Source: Chaetoderma sp. LZ-2023a
Taxonomy: Eukaryota; Mollusca; Caudofoveata; Chaetodermatida; Chaetodermatidae
DNA length: 64,000 nucleotides
Direction of reading: 5' to 3'
NCBI GenBank assembly: GCA_034401795.1
Contig: CM067366.1
Span: 74,716,129 to 74,780,128, forward strand
A program made the position numbers and the translations under genes. Shown here piece by piece: positions 35,101 through 45,510 of the stretch (position 1 is its first letter; the number at the start of each line of letters is the position of its first letter). The notes under the pieces are model-generated. The model searched no databases. It was given only the letters and a program-made list of their open reading frames with translations, and was not told the DNA's origin.

Positions 35101-35703
35101 CCATACCTTGGCGTCCAGTTAATGCATAACTTGAAATGGCACAACCAGATATCCAAATCAACATCATCAGCCCATCGAGTACTCGGCTTTCTGACGAGAA
35201 ATCTAAAATCATGCCCAACATCCGTGAAAGAGCGTGCATACCAATCACTTGTCCGACCCAAAATCGAGTATGCTTCCACAGTCTGGGACCCACCAACATG
35301 TGATCTGGTAAACCAACTCGAAGCGGTACAACGGAAGGCAGCAAGATTTGTTCTAAGTCGACCAGTCTACCTCTACCCAAGAGAGAGTGTCACAGCAATG
35401 ACAAATCGCCTAGGATGGGAAACCCTTGAACAGCGGCGCATGAAAGCCAATGCCATCATCATGTACAAGATTCTGCACAGGCAAGTAGCCATACCATCAG
35501 AATATCATCCCCAGTGGGCCAACATAAACACCACCAGGCGCAGCCACCCACTGAAGTTACAGCCATACCAAACAACAATCAGCCAGTACCACAGCTCGTT
35601 CCTACCCAGAACTGTGCCAATATGGAACAACCTGGCTGCAGACACAATCGCCGTCACGGATGTAGAACAATTCAAGATCTGCATCCGGGAGACGACCTTC
35701 TAA
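32128..35703 (+). pseudogene. LINE polyprotein: hydrophobic leader, 2A-like, PHD finger, APE, RT
   Basis: One frame runs through the whole span, about 1191 codons, broken only by TGA at 32374-32376 and TAG at 34255-34257. Order: a hydrophobic N-terminal segment (IILMSAVFILLLTFLVEK, residues ~9-27), a 2A-like motif (32386-32421), and a PHD-type finger (32446-32598: CGIC, CDCC, YHASC, CLKC). A Ser/Thr-rich linker leads to the AP endonuclease (INFQSITNKQ, GNETHIDD, GGDFNLGFIDW, FADHDI). The RT follows: NPSKASGPDNLPS, VLDFAKAFDTVPH, SGVPQGSVLGP and LFADDCLLYH, with the catalytic pair intact. The stretch between SSQIAL and NDSTIPSAW seems short by roughly 25 residues. The TAG sits where Gln is likely. 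It is nearly intact but not functional as read. Confidence 0.92.
32386..32421 (+). other. 2A-like ribosome-skipping motif LKCGDIETNPGP
   Basis: The peptide fits the D(V/I)ExNPGP consensus. Skipping would occur between Gly (32416-32418) and the final Pro (32419-32421), just upstream of the PHD finger. 2A-like sequences near the N-terminus of non-LTR elements are documented in other invertebrates. Here a hydrophobic signal-like segment lies upstream, with one stop between them. Confidence 0.85.
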
Positions 35704-35878
35704 ACTGAACGCGACGATGTAAATAGTGTACAGAAACCTTCAATTGAACAATGAACAATTCTTAATTTTTAATTTTTAATCGTGTGGACTGTGAAACCCA
35801 GCCATGTTTACAAGGCACGCACCTAGGCGTGATGTCCTTTAGGATTTTGTTTAGTATCAGTACAGATACAGATACAGA

Positions 35879-36535
35879 AGTGGATGATGGTGTGACTTAG
35901 TGATCCAAATAGGCAAGGGCCTCTCTTCCAAACTCAGAATTTGTTACTGGTAGAATGGTAAAGGTTTTTCAAAAAATTTAACAACCTGCAAACAATCATT
36001 GCATATTGTTTTATTTATTGAGCTATTTAGACCAAATATATTGCCATGGAATAAGCTCATTTGGCCTCTCAGGTTTTTCAGACCAGATGAGCTAGAACTG
36101 AGATCTGCAGAAAACTAAATAGTTTGAAATTAATTTGTCTGAAAGTGATTTAGGTCTTGCGGTTTGAGCAGCTATATATCCTTAAATCAAATAATCTGAC
36201 TGAATTAATAAAGAAACAAGGAGTTTTTGGTCTTGCTCACTCTGATTACAAATAAATCTGTTTTTAAGAGAGATTATATAAAGATTGTAGAATATCTTGA
36301 AAATAACCTGATTGACAGCTGTTTGCCACTCTCAATGGAACAGCAGGTTTCAGTGAAACTGTTTAAAAATAGTTTGCCTCTTGAAATATCATGCACGTAC
36401 ACGGTCATTGTCATACAGGGTGAAATTGAATATTGTTTCCAATGGTTTTATTAATTTGATAAATCTTTTTTCAGATGACAATTCTCACCTCAGAGGGATG
36501 TGTTACTAAATGTCAAACATTAGTCCAGTAAGAAA
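35879..36535 (+). repeat. Inner part of left inverted arm
   Basis: Matches the reverse complement of 43745-44597 over about 650 bp, for example 'ggtgtgacttagtgatccaa', 'taataaagaaacaagga' and 'gacagctgtttgcc'. The right partner has a 204-bp MITE plus TTAA added. The empty site here is at 36048-36055. Identity looks moderate with scattered changes, so the arms are old. Confidence 0.88.
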
Positions 36536-36659
36536 TGACAATGGACCCGGACATTTTAAGTAACAACCAGATTTTTGCCCAGAACTCTTCCATTGTATCT
36601 AAATTAAGACCACAAAAAATTCCCCATGAATCCCAATTGGGGAAAATGCTTTTTTAGCA

Positions 36660-37105
36660 AAAATTCAAAATGGCCGCCAAAGTGGCTGAAAATTATACAT
36701 TTCTAGATAGTTCAGTTACTATATAAGCTAGAGTGGCGATTAAAATCTCTAAAGTATTTTGACCGCCAAAATGGCCGAAAATTATACATTTCTAGATAGT
36801 TCATTTACCATATAAGCTAGAGTGGCGATTGAAGCCTCTAAAGATAATGTTTTGGGGTCATGGAATTGAATTCTGATATTATTTTTACAGAATAACACAT
36901 GCTTATTGTGGTAATTTATTCAAAATGGTGGAAAAACGTCAAAATGGCCGCCAAAATGGCTGAAAATTTGACATTTCTAGATAGTTCAGTTACCATATAA
37001 GCTAGAGTGGCGATTGAAGCCTCTAAAGTTAATGTTTTGGGGTCAAGGAATTGAATTCTGATATTATTTTTACAGAATAACACATGCTTATTATGATAAT
37101 TTATT
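36660..37105. repeat. Three tandem units with 'ctagatagttca' core
   Basis: The core 'ttctagatagttca' occurs near 36701, 36791 and 36976 (spacing about 89 and 186 bp). Each is followed by 'tataagctagagtggcgatt', and the last two by 'gaattgaattctgatatt'. The first unit is shortened. The sequence around the core includes 'aaaatggccgccaaa'. Confidence 0.85.
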
Positions 37106-37202
37106 CATCATAATTCACCTGTCAGGATGGCAGATATAACTAAAATTATGCATGGTGCATAGAGTCAGCAAATTACGGCTGGCTCCACCAAGTAATGTTC
37201 TG

Positions 37203-37895
37203 CTAAAGTTCAATGTGAGAATTTATATATTGCCCCTCGCATTTGCAGTGTATGCTGCATGGAATTCCTCTCTTGGCACAAGTACAAGATACACAACACT
37301 CGCTCTTACAGGGGCATCTGATCTCTGCCAATATATCTGCTGGTGCTGCTGCTTAATCAGTGATTACCGGCACTACAATCTTGTATCCGAACTCTTCCTT
37401 TTGGAGAATCGTTTGAAGATGACGCCATGTGCTTACTTGGTGATGTACACGTAGCGAGTGATAGTACATAGCTCTGCTGGTAGGTGGCATTCTCTCAACA
37501 GGTACATATTTGGATGATACCACATTTAAATAGCGCAGTTCATCGAGTCCTTCAGCATTGGTTCCCCCTATGTACAAATTCTTTGCAAAATTTTCTCCTA
37601 CCTTTAGAAGCACTTCTTTAGGTGTGTCTGTGTCACCAAAGACCAGCGCATCTGCGCGTAACTGCTGTGATGACTGGAGCAATTTCATGAGCTTCAGTTT
37701 CCCCACACCATACATTCCAGATGTTGTATCACAGCCTGACATAGCATGAGCAAATGGCAAACACATATACATCTCTCTCCCTAACACCTCCTTTGCAACT
37801 TTAATGGCAATGGTATGTTGTCTTGTCTGCATATAAACATGTTTCCCATAATTTGTGTGGTGGATAAACATTATCAGAATGTCTGTATCATCAGC

Positions 37896-37929
<34 letters not shown>

Positions 37930-40045
37930 TTTTCATATGTGTTTGCCAATTCCATTGCCTTCTTAACTATGCAGACATCAGCATCACCCTCTTCACCAGC
38001 ATGCTCTACATGGGTGCCTGCCTTCTGAAGGTGCTGAGATACTAATTTGATCAAACCCTGCTTGTTCTTTTTGTTTCCAAGAAATGCCTTCTTGTCTCCA
38101 GGTATTGGTGTTTTCATCTCCACAACAAATCTGGGAACATTTTCTCCTTTTGCTGTCGCTTTTGTTCCTGATCTTTTGTTGTTGCCACTTCATAGCTGTC
38201 AAACTCTACCCAAAGAGGAAGACCATATGAAGAATGGGAGAAAACAGAGTGGCCCAAACCAGTTTGTGCAAAAGAGCACATCCATCAAGCACTTTAGCTG
38301 CTGGTCCAACTGTCTCTGATGTGATTTCTGTATCCATCTCAAGTATACATTTAGCCATATCTGCCTTATTTGCTTTCCTCATACTCCCGTCATCTTTGAA
38401 CAGAGCAGGCGATACAGTTGCAAGTTCATGTGAAAACACACTTTTGTCAGGAGGGAAACCATTGACATATGACATGGACACAAATCGATGGTACAGCTCC
38501 TATGATGACATTCGGACTTCATCACCAGATATTTTGAGGGGCTTTCGCATGGCAGCAAATGTTTTAGCTTGTTCTACCCTCTTAAACTTTACATCGTCAA
38601 ATTTCTTCTCATTCAGTTTTTCTTGGATTGTGGTCCCAATTGGACTGTGGTTCTGGTGTACGCTCACATGAAGTCTCAGTTTGACATGCAATTATACCCA
38701 TTACATGTGTGGTATCATGCCCTGATTTTGTATCTTCATTATAGTCAAAGTTGCCAGCTACCCACTGAAAGAAACCGCCACGTTTGCTGACTTCAACTAG
38801 ACCGGATATTAATGAATCCACTCGCTTTCCAACAGCTGCACTCTTTTCAAACTGCAGAATCTGAGCATACGATATACATAGACCTAAGGATGACAGAACA
38901 TCAATGAGCACCCTTGATCGTGTTGTCTGCTTGATAAAGAGGTCAACTGATAACATAAGAGGTGATATGTATGATTGTTGGCCTGTTGCCTGCATGAGGA
39001 TGTGGAAACAATGAAGTTACTAGAAGTTGCTTCTTCATGTTGGCTGATTCACTTCTTGATTCTGAGAAAAGCTTCGCAACAAGGGTGTGGAGTGAGTCTG
39101 GAATGGACTTTTCTACTTCACTCAATTCAAATTCTGATGGACTTGGATAAGTGTCATTATCATGTTCTATATTCAAGATATCTTCTCTAATTTTTGCACC
39201 TATCAGTTTTGTCTGTTTTAGGGTTTCTTCACTGTCTCCTATGTTGTCTACATCAATATATGACTGATGTAAAATGTTATCTGCAGCAGCTCTGAATGTA
39301 AGTGTGTTAATTTTCCCTTCATTTTATACAACGCATACACATTCACCAAACTGCTTCACAAGGCGACGTTTCAGATGCTTCTCTGTGTATGGCGGAACAC
39401 CTGGCAAGTATGTTGCCAGCTGATCTCTCAGATCCTGAAGGGAGAATTGACCCTGCATTTGCTCTGTTTGTTGTAACCAGTAACACAACTTGTTGAAAGC
39501 ACAATCATTAAATGTGTCAAGGTTTCTAGAATTGCCACATGTTATGTCAACACAATTCTCGCACCCTGGAACACCTTTTCCTAGCATAAATAATGTCATA
39601 GAAGTTCGGTGATAATGAGCCTCTATTGCACGGAGATCTCCCGCAAAATGTATTCGTGCTTTTACATTTACTGCTAGATTGTCGTGGCTATTGTCACATT
39701 TTTTCATTAGTGACTCTTGGATGAGACTTCTTTTTTCTTTGCTTGATACAATCTCCACACTAGATATCTGAGATGCTCGGTCTGGATGGCGCTTGACATC
39801 ATCAGTCAAGTTCCTTTGCACATATCAAGCAATGTGTTGGATAATCAAAAGGCTTGCTTTTCGTTTTCAAACGTAGTGTAACTCCAGAACAATTTTCATG
39901 AACATAGTTCTTCTCAGTAGAAGATGTTTTCAAATGTATGTCATCACCTCGTTTCAATGAAACTTCATTTAGGGCTTGTGTCGCTTTAGCACCAAGTTCT
40001 CTGCCATTGACATGTATCTGTACATTTACATCGCAAATGATTCAG
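37203..40045 (-). pseudogene. FEN/XPG-like nuclease family protein with Cys-rich tail, decayed
   Basis: Minus-strand pieces, N to C: a His/Cys region ending PTHCLICAKEL (about 39840); a linker (39324-39821); FFQWVAGNFDYNEDTKSGHDT (about 38770, split here as FFQWVAGN and FDYNEDTK); PAAKVLDGCALLHKLVWA (about 38290), like an XPG N block; VEFDSYEVATTKDQEQK (about 38190); EEGDADVCIV, ADDTDILIMF and MSGCDTTSGMYGVGKLKLMK (37960-37700). The last resembles the acidic core and helix-hairpin-helix-like segment of FEN-type 5' nucleases. After PVITD and a TAA (37353-37355) the frame goes on to a Cys-rich tail (EIRCPCKSECCVSCTCAKRG). I recall multicopy relatives in cnidarian and mollusc genomes, mostly unnamed. 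Several frame changes make it non-functional. It lies between the long inverted arms. Its role is unknown; DNA cleavage is inference. Confidence 0.7.
37893..37929. repeat. (AAC)n tract inside the nuclease core
   Basis: About 12 AAC units on the plus strand read as a run of Val on the minus strand, in the strand that leads into the acidic ADDTD motif. Relatives, as I remember them, have about four hydrophobic residues there. Confidence 0.9.
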
Positions 40046-41054
40046 GGCGTGTTCAGCCCGGCCATCGCTGTTTAGCCCGCACAAGCTTCACAATCAAATT
40101 AGCAAGCCAAAACGGGTGAATAGAAAATAACACACAGGCTATAAGATCAACAATGCGAGAATGAAAATAAATCAAAGGTCATACAGTGTAAATCGTGAAA
40201 TTGGAGAAAATACGAGCATGAAAAAAGAACAAGTGCAATCTGTGCTTGATCCGAGCAAAATACGAGTTTTACTGCGTCTCGCAACGAGACAGCACGGACA
40301 ATAATACCGAAATATATCAAACATGCAATATAAACACGAGGGAAAGGAAAGGGATATTAAAACAGGCGCAACCTGGGTTCATATGGTATATATTCAACTT
40401 TTACTATGTCTAACAAGCAGACGACAAACAAATTCAACCTTATAAAATATGTGGTTTATATAATTTACTTAAATTGCGGATTTCTAAAATTACCCCGGAA
40501 CCTATATTTCTCAAACGATATGTATTTAACAATATGCTAAAAAGGGTGCAGCAAGTTATCCACTGTGACCTTGGCATTTGACCGTTTGACTCCAAATTTT
40601 GGAGACATGAATATGACTATGTGGCCAACAATCAAGCAATGATTCATCGAAGTATTCCCAGTGAGACGTGAGTAAGCAAATTTTGAAAAATGCTGCCGAA
40701 AATGCTTCAAAGAGATTTTAGGTCGCTGTGACCTTGACCTTTGACCTTTTCACGAAAGATTTGGTAAATATGTTCGGAACCTAACTGCTAACCTCCCACC
40801 CAAATTTGGTTAAGATACTACCAGTAGAATCAGCGTTATTAAAAGAATAGCTTATGAACCAACATAAATCTGTTTTTAGAGGTCACCTCTTTGACCTTGA
40901 ATAACCTACTTTCCCCATGTGGGAATCGTGGGGAATTTTTTCTGCAGACACTATGGTATATATAGGCAACTTTGAAACATAAATTTGCTTGTTACTTAAA
41001 ATATCCCGGTTCGACCAAAATCAAATGTCACCGAAAAGTCATTATTGTTTTGTG
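40046..41054. other. No gene; degraded copy of the ~180-bp repeat at 40550-40950
   Basis: The part before 40550 has no recognised content. At 40550-40950 blocks of 'gaccttgacctttgacc' type recur. AGGTCGCTGTGACCT (40720-40734) followed by TGACCTTTGACCT (40735-40747) repeats the IR3 plus DR1 layout of 14493-14520 with one mismatch. Confidence 0.6.
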
Positions 41055-41529
41055 TTACAGCATTTTCTCATTGAGTACATGGGTACAGCATGAAATAGAT
41101 TGTTCAGATTTACTGATTTTCCAGCTGATCATTGAAATCTTATATAAGATTTTTCATTCCAGTGAATTAATTAAGTTGTGATTTACTTCTTGGACAGCAG
41201 ATTTTCTATCCCCACACTTTTTGAGAAAATGCTGGAATAATGAAATCGCACCTGTTTGTTCATTTACAGGCCACGAGGAGACTTTTTTTGCCAGTTTACA
41301 CCTGTAATGACTGATTCTGCGGTCGCACCAGCCACTAAGTGTTAAACTTTCAAAAATAGTCTACTGCAGAAGCTATTTTGGCCGGTTTGGCGATTAATTG
41401 GTTATATTCAAGTCATTAACTCATTCAAAACCCAAAAACCATACAACATATTCCTCATGGTAACATGAGGTTGTTGGTTGCACACGGTACATGGCCATTT
41501 TGGGCTGATAGATAGTAATACCAGTTTAA

Positions 41530-41683
41530 CCCTCAGTCTCAATTTCAAGACACCTATACAGGAAACCTGTTAACTATTTTGAATCTATGGCAGCAGCAGC
41601 TCAGTCAAATTGGTTTCAAAATACTCAATAGAATATTCATTACTGTACATCATAAAGAATCTGTCATTTCTGGGCTATGAGGG
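41530..41683. mobile_element. TTAA-flanked MITE, left-arm copy (piggyBac-like)
   Basis: Starts 'ccctcagtctc' after TTAA (41526-41529) and ends 'gctatgaggg' before TTAA (41684-41687), 154 bp. CCC/GGG termini and TTAA duplications are piggyBac features. The interior has the hairpin core shared with 1371-1437. It pairs with 41875-42034. Confidence 0.65.
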
Positions 41684-41874
41684 TTAAATGGTTAACACTT
41701 TGAACTCTGAATATCAGGCTATGAACTCTGAATATCAGGCTAAACAAATTATTCTGGATGAAAGAAATATTATGTTGAATATTGTGTTTTAACTAGATTC
41801 AAGATTCTTTATTTTCATATAGATAAACAATTTAACAGTTCAAAACAGGCATATTTCCAAAACAGAAAGTTTAA

Positions 41875-42034
41875 CCCTCATAGCCCAGAAATGACAAAAT
41901 CTGTATTAAATGCAGAGTAATAAATATTATATTAAATATTTTGAAACTAATTTGACTGAGCTGCCACAGATTCAAAATATTCAATAGGCTTCCTGTATAG
42001 TTGTCTTGAAATTGAGACACTGACATTGTACGGG
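41875..42034. mobile_element. TTAA-flanked MITE, right-arm copy (piggyBac-like)
   Basis: Starts 'ccctcatagcccag' after TTAA (41871-41874) and ends 'attgtacggg' before TTAA (42035-42038), 160 bp. It is an inverted counterpart of 41530-41683, at the mirrored place in the foldback. The duplication of the arms therefore probably happened after this MITE inserted, or both arms descend from one element family that contains it. Confidence 0.65.
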
Positions 42035-42536
42035 TTAAACTGGTATCACTATTATCAGCCTAAAATGTCCATGTACCTTGTGCCCACGAGAACCTGGTAT
42101 TACCATGAGGAATATGTTGTCTGGTCTTTGGTCTTTGAATGAGTTAATCATAATGGCTTGAAAATAACCTGTTAATCACTGAACCATCCAAAATAATTTC
42201 TACAATGGTCTTGAGAAATATCTCTTTGTAGGCCACAAGACAATTTTTTTAAATTAATACTAGAATGGCTGGTTCATAACAGAACTAGTCATTAGTGTGG
42301 TACAATTGGAAAAATAGTCTCCTCTTGGCCTGTAAATAGACAGACAGGTGAGATTTCAATATTCCAAAGTTTTTAAAAAAAATGAGTGGGGATAGAAAAT
42401 CTGCTGCCCAAGAAGTAAATCACAAGTAAATTCACTGGAAAGTAGTTCAACAATCAGCTTGTAAGTCAGGAAATCTGAGCAATCTATTTCACGCTGGACC
42501 CCGTGCTCAATGAGAAAATGCTGTCACAGAAAACCA

Positions 42537-43738
42537 CAAGAGGCCCACGGGCCTGTGATGCTCACCTGGACCATTAGCATTTGAACAATTTACATTTAAC
42601 CCTTTAATGGTCATGCCGGCCAAAAACGGCCTCTGTCATGGTCTTGTGGAATGTCCATTTACAGGTCAAGAAAATACAATTTTTGAAAATGTACCACTGG
42701 AATTACAGTAGTAAATTTTCAAAAATTGTATTCTCTTAGGCTGTAAATTGACATTCAATAGGCAGATATTTAAATGTTCTTGACCAAATTTGACCATTAA
42801 AGGGTTAAATAGACATGATGAATAATTTTTGAAAAATCCAAAATGTCCACCAATGAAATTGACTAATCAAAATTCATGTTTGGTATGTTGATGCCTACCA
42901 CCATAGGATCATTCCCCTCGTTTCATTGAAATCGGACCATTAATTACGGAGTAGCGTTTTAAAATGGTTCTGGAAAATTTTGAACAATCCAAGATGTCCG
43001 CCAAAAAAATTGACCAACCATAATTCTGAATACAAGTTGTAGAGCATACCATGATAGAATCCTTCCAGTAAAATTTACTTTAAATGCGAGAAGCGGTTAA
43101 TGAGTAGCGTCTTGACAATTCCCATTAAACTTCTCATAAAATCTAAGATTTTCACCCCAAAAATTGACCAATTAAAATTCTGAATAAAAGTTCTGGAGCA
43201 TACCCAAATAGGGTCCTTCCAGCCTACTAGGGTTGACATCCGTCAAGCGATTAGTGATGAGTAGTGTCTCGACAACTTCCAGTAAATTCTTCATAAAATC
43301 TAAGATTTTCACCAAAAAACATGACCAATCAAAATTCTGTACACATATCTGAAGCCTATAGCCATAAGGTCCTTCCAACCAAATTAGGCTGAACTCCGCC
43401 AAGCGGCTAATGAGGAGTAGCATTTTGACAATTTCTGGTAAATTTTTCATAAAATCTAAGATTTTTACCCAAAAAAATTAACCAATCAAAATTCTAAAAA
43501 AAAACCCGGAGGGTGAACTCCGTCAAGCGGTTAATGAGGAGTAGCATTTTGACAATTTCCGGTAAATATTTCATCAAATCTAAGATTTTCACCCCCAAAA
43601 ATTCTGGGGAAAAACCCTGGATGGTACCAGTATATGATCATTCCATCCAAATCTGGTTGAAATCAATCAAACCGTTAAGGAGGAATTTGACGGATGGACG
43701 GACGACTGCCATGGCATAAGCTCATCAGGTGAGCTAAT
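42537..43738. mobile_element. Family A non-autonomous element with ~153-bp internal units
   Basis: Opens 'caagaggcccacgggcctg' with 'gctcacctg' near 42561 and closes 'cataagctcatcaggtgagc' near 43720-43735, so 'gctcacctg' and 'caggtgagc' form inverted subterminal motifs. Inside are four or five units with 'aaattctgaata', 'ccttccag' and 'agtagcgttttga', spacing about 153 bp. It is interrupted by the MITE at 42600-42804. Relatives start at 19238 and about 62746. No protein is encoded. Confidence 0.75.
42600..42804. mobile_element. TTAA MITE with perfect TIRs inserted in family A
   Basis: Termini 'ccctttaatggtca' and 'tgaccattaaaggg' are perfectly inverted. TTAA lies on each side (42596-42599 and 42805-42808), giving 205 bp. 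The interior is also palindromic in part ('gtccatttacag' with 'ctgtaaattgac'). The family A copy at 19291-19302 shows the unoccupied single TTAA. CCC ends plus TTAA duplication indicate mobilisation by a piggyBac-type transposase, none of which is in the window. Confidence 0.85.
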
Positions 43739-43744
43739 AATGAC

Positions 43745-44745
43745 ATTTTGGTGACATGGTCATGTTTGACATTAGTAAAGCATCCCTCTGAAGTGAGAAC
43801 TCTCATCTGAAAAAAATATATCTCAAATTAATAAAACCAGTGGACACAATATTCTGTTATGACAAAACCATTTCATTCTGTATAACAGTGTACAACATAG
43901 ATGATATTTCAATAGGCAAACTATATTTAAAACAAGTTCACTGAAAGCCGCTGTTCCATAGAGGGGCAAACAGCTGTCAATGAAGTTATTTTCAAGATAT
44001 TCTACACTCATATCATCTCAGATTTTTTTGTAATCGGAATGAGCAAGACAAAAACACTCCTTGTTTCTTTATTAGTTCAGTAAGAGTATTTGATTTACGG
44101 GTACAGCTCAAACCTCAAGATCTAAATGACTTTCAAACACAAAAATTTCAAAAATATTTAGTTTTCTCCAGATCTCAGTTTTAGCCCAGCTGGTCTGAAA
44201 AGCCTGAGAGGCGAAGTGAGCTTAACCCTTAGCGCTCTGATGTCAATATATCTTTTTACTGTGTTAATAGCAAAGAAACTGGTGTACATTTTTCAACAAT
44301 TTTGGTGGAAGATGTTGCTGTCTACGACAGCACCATCTTCCAACAAAAATGGATGAAAAATAAACACCAGTTCATCTTTTACTTTAATTTGAAAATTTAT
44401 AATTTTGACATCAGAGTGGTACGGGTTAATGTCATGGCAATATATCTGGTCTCGATAGTTCAAAATAAATAAAACACTAGGCAATGTTTGTTTTGCATGT
44501 CGTAAATTTGGTGAAAGACATTAACCTTGAGCTAATTCTGAGGTTGGAAGGCAGGCATCTGACCATTTGGATCACTAAGTCACACCATCCTCCACTTCAT
44601 GCAAAGCCTATTGGCTGAATGCGCTATTATTGGTGACCATTCAAATTTAATTAAGAAAATTGACCGTTGACATGTCCTGAGCCAGAGAATCGTCAGCGAG
44701 AGTATGAGGAGTCGGTACCAGCCTATTATAAGTTTGGTTGCATTT
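43745..44745 (-). repeat. Right inverted arm of the nuclease composite
   Basis: Reverse complement of the left arm pieces 31012-31080, 31826-31876 and 35879-36535. It reads through without the LINE that splits the left arm. It is interrupted only by the MITE at 44226-44425. Its inner edge abuts the family A element at 43738. Confidence 0.87.
44226..44425. mobile_element. Fully palindromic 200-bp TTAA MITE in right arm
   Basis: Starts 'cccttagcgctctgatgtca' and ends 'gacatcagagtggtacggg', with TTAA at 44222-44225 and 44426-44429. Nearly the whole element folds on itself around 'gctgtctacgacagc' (about 44320). The left arm at 36048-36055 ('gaataagc') marks the unoccupied site. Confidence 0.85.
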
Positions 44746-45433
44746 TCCCGATCAGGCAAAGATAAAAATAGCTTTTTCAGGTCTTATGCCAATAAAAAAT
44801 AATAGAAAGTTATATGTTGATTGATTTTAACCCTAAATAAACAACTGACCAATGCACACGCTTACTTAACATACATAATATAGCCTAAATAGCGGAATGA
44901 CAGTTTTTTTGTTGCTGAATTAAATACATGTGCATACATAAAACAGACACACGTAGATCAGCTAGATCTTTCTTATCTGTCTAAAACAAAAATTGTATCT
45001 CTCCGGCCCGTCAGTCTGTCCAAATATCTGTCACAGGGGCGGGTTGAGTCCGAGCAGACCCGGACTAGCCTAGAGGGTGGGTGTGTAATTAGAATCACGC
45101 AAAAACAGCAACAGCTACGAAAAACCAATGCGGCAGATTTTTCTCGGTTTTATGTTTCCAGACATGTTTGAGAAGACGATTGCTTCAATGGCGATTTTGG
45201 CTCGATAGAAATGTGCGTGAACAAAATTAGCCTGTAAATGGCAAGATAATTTAATGTACAAGTGTGTGAGTTTTTAAAGCTTGGCATATACTCATTTTCG
45301 AGACCAACTGTTTGTAGGTTTTATCAGAAACCCTTCTGGTTTTACCTAACATGCATTGGCTTGTGTCACTAGTAAGATTACAGTTGAATATGTGAAGAAA
45401 AATAATCAGAATTAATTATATGACCGTAGCAAT

Positions 45434-45510
45434 GGTTGGATGGTGGGTGGGAGGTGTATGGGGTGGGATGGGGAAGGTAGGTGGGGTGGGGGAGGGGCTG
45501 CCAGTTGGGG
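45434..45510 (+). other. G-rich tract with G-quadruplex potential
   Basis: Runs such as 'ggggtgggatgggg' and 'ggggtgggggagggg' give at least four G-tracts of three or more with short loops on the plus strand. Confidence 0.6.

Larger units (their letters stand above)
31877..35878 (+). mobile_element. Nearly whole single-ORF LINE (CR1/L2 group) inserted in left arm
   Basis: A 4.0-kb element with ~250 bp of 5' leader, one long coding region (32128-35703) and a 3' end of short 'acagat' repeats (about 35855-35877). Both boundaries are fixed by comparison with the unsplit right arm: the arm reads through 'gcatgaagtgg' at 44594-44604 (complement), while here 'gcatga' and 'agtgg' are separated. No long target duplication is visible, usual for this group. 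The copy looks young. Confidence 0.9.
41055..42529. repeat. Large imperfect inverted repeat (foldback), ~640-bp arms
   Basis: 41055-41690 pairs with the reverse complement of 41871-42529. Shared blocks include 'acagcattttctcattgag', 'gtgatttacttcttgg', 'cagcagattttctatcccca', 'caacatattcctcatgg' and 'ataccagtttaaccc', in mirrored order. The spacer of about 180 bp holds a small tandem duplication of 'gaactctgaatatcaggct' (41699-41743). Each arm contains a copy of the same short TTAA MITE in mirrored position. A fold of the single strand would form a very long hairpin. Confidence 0.9.
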
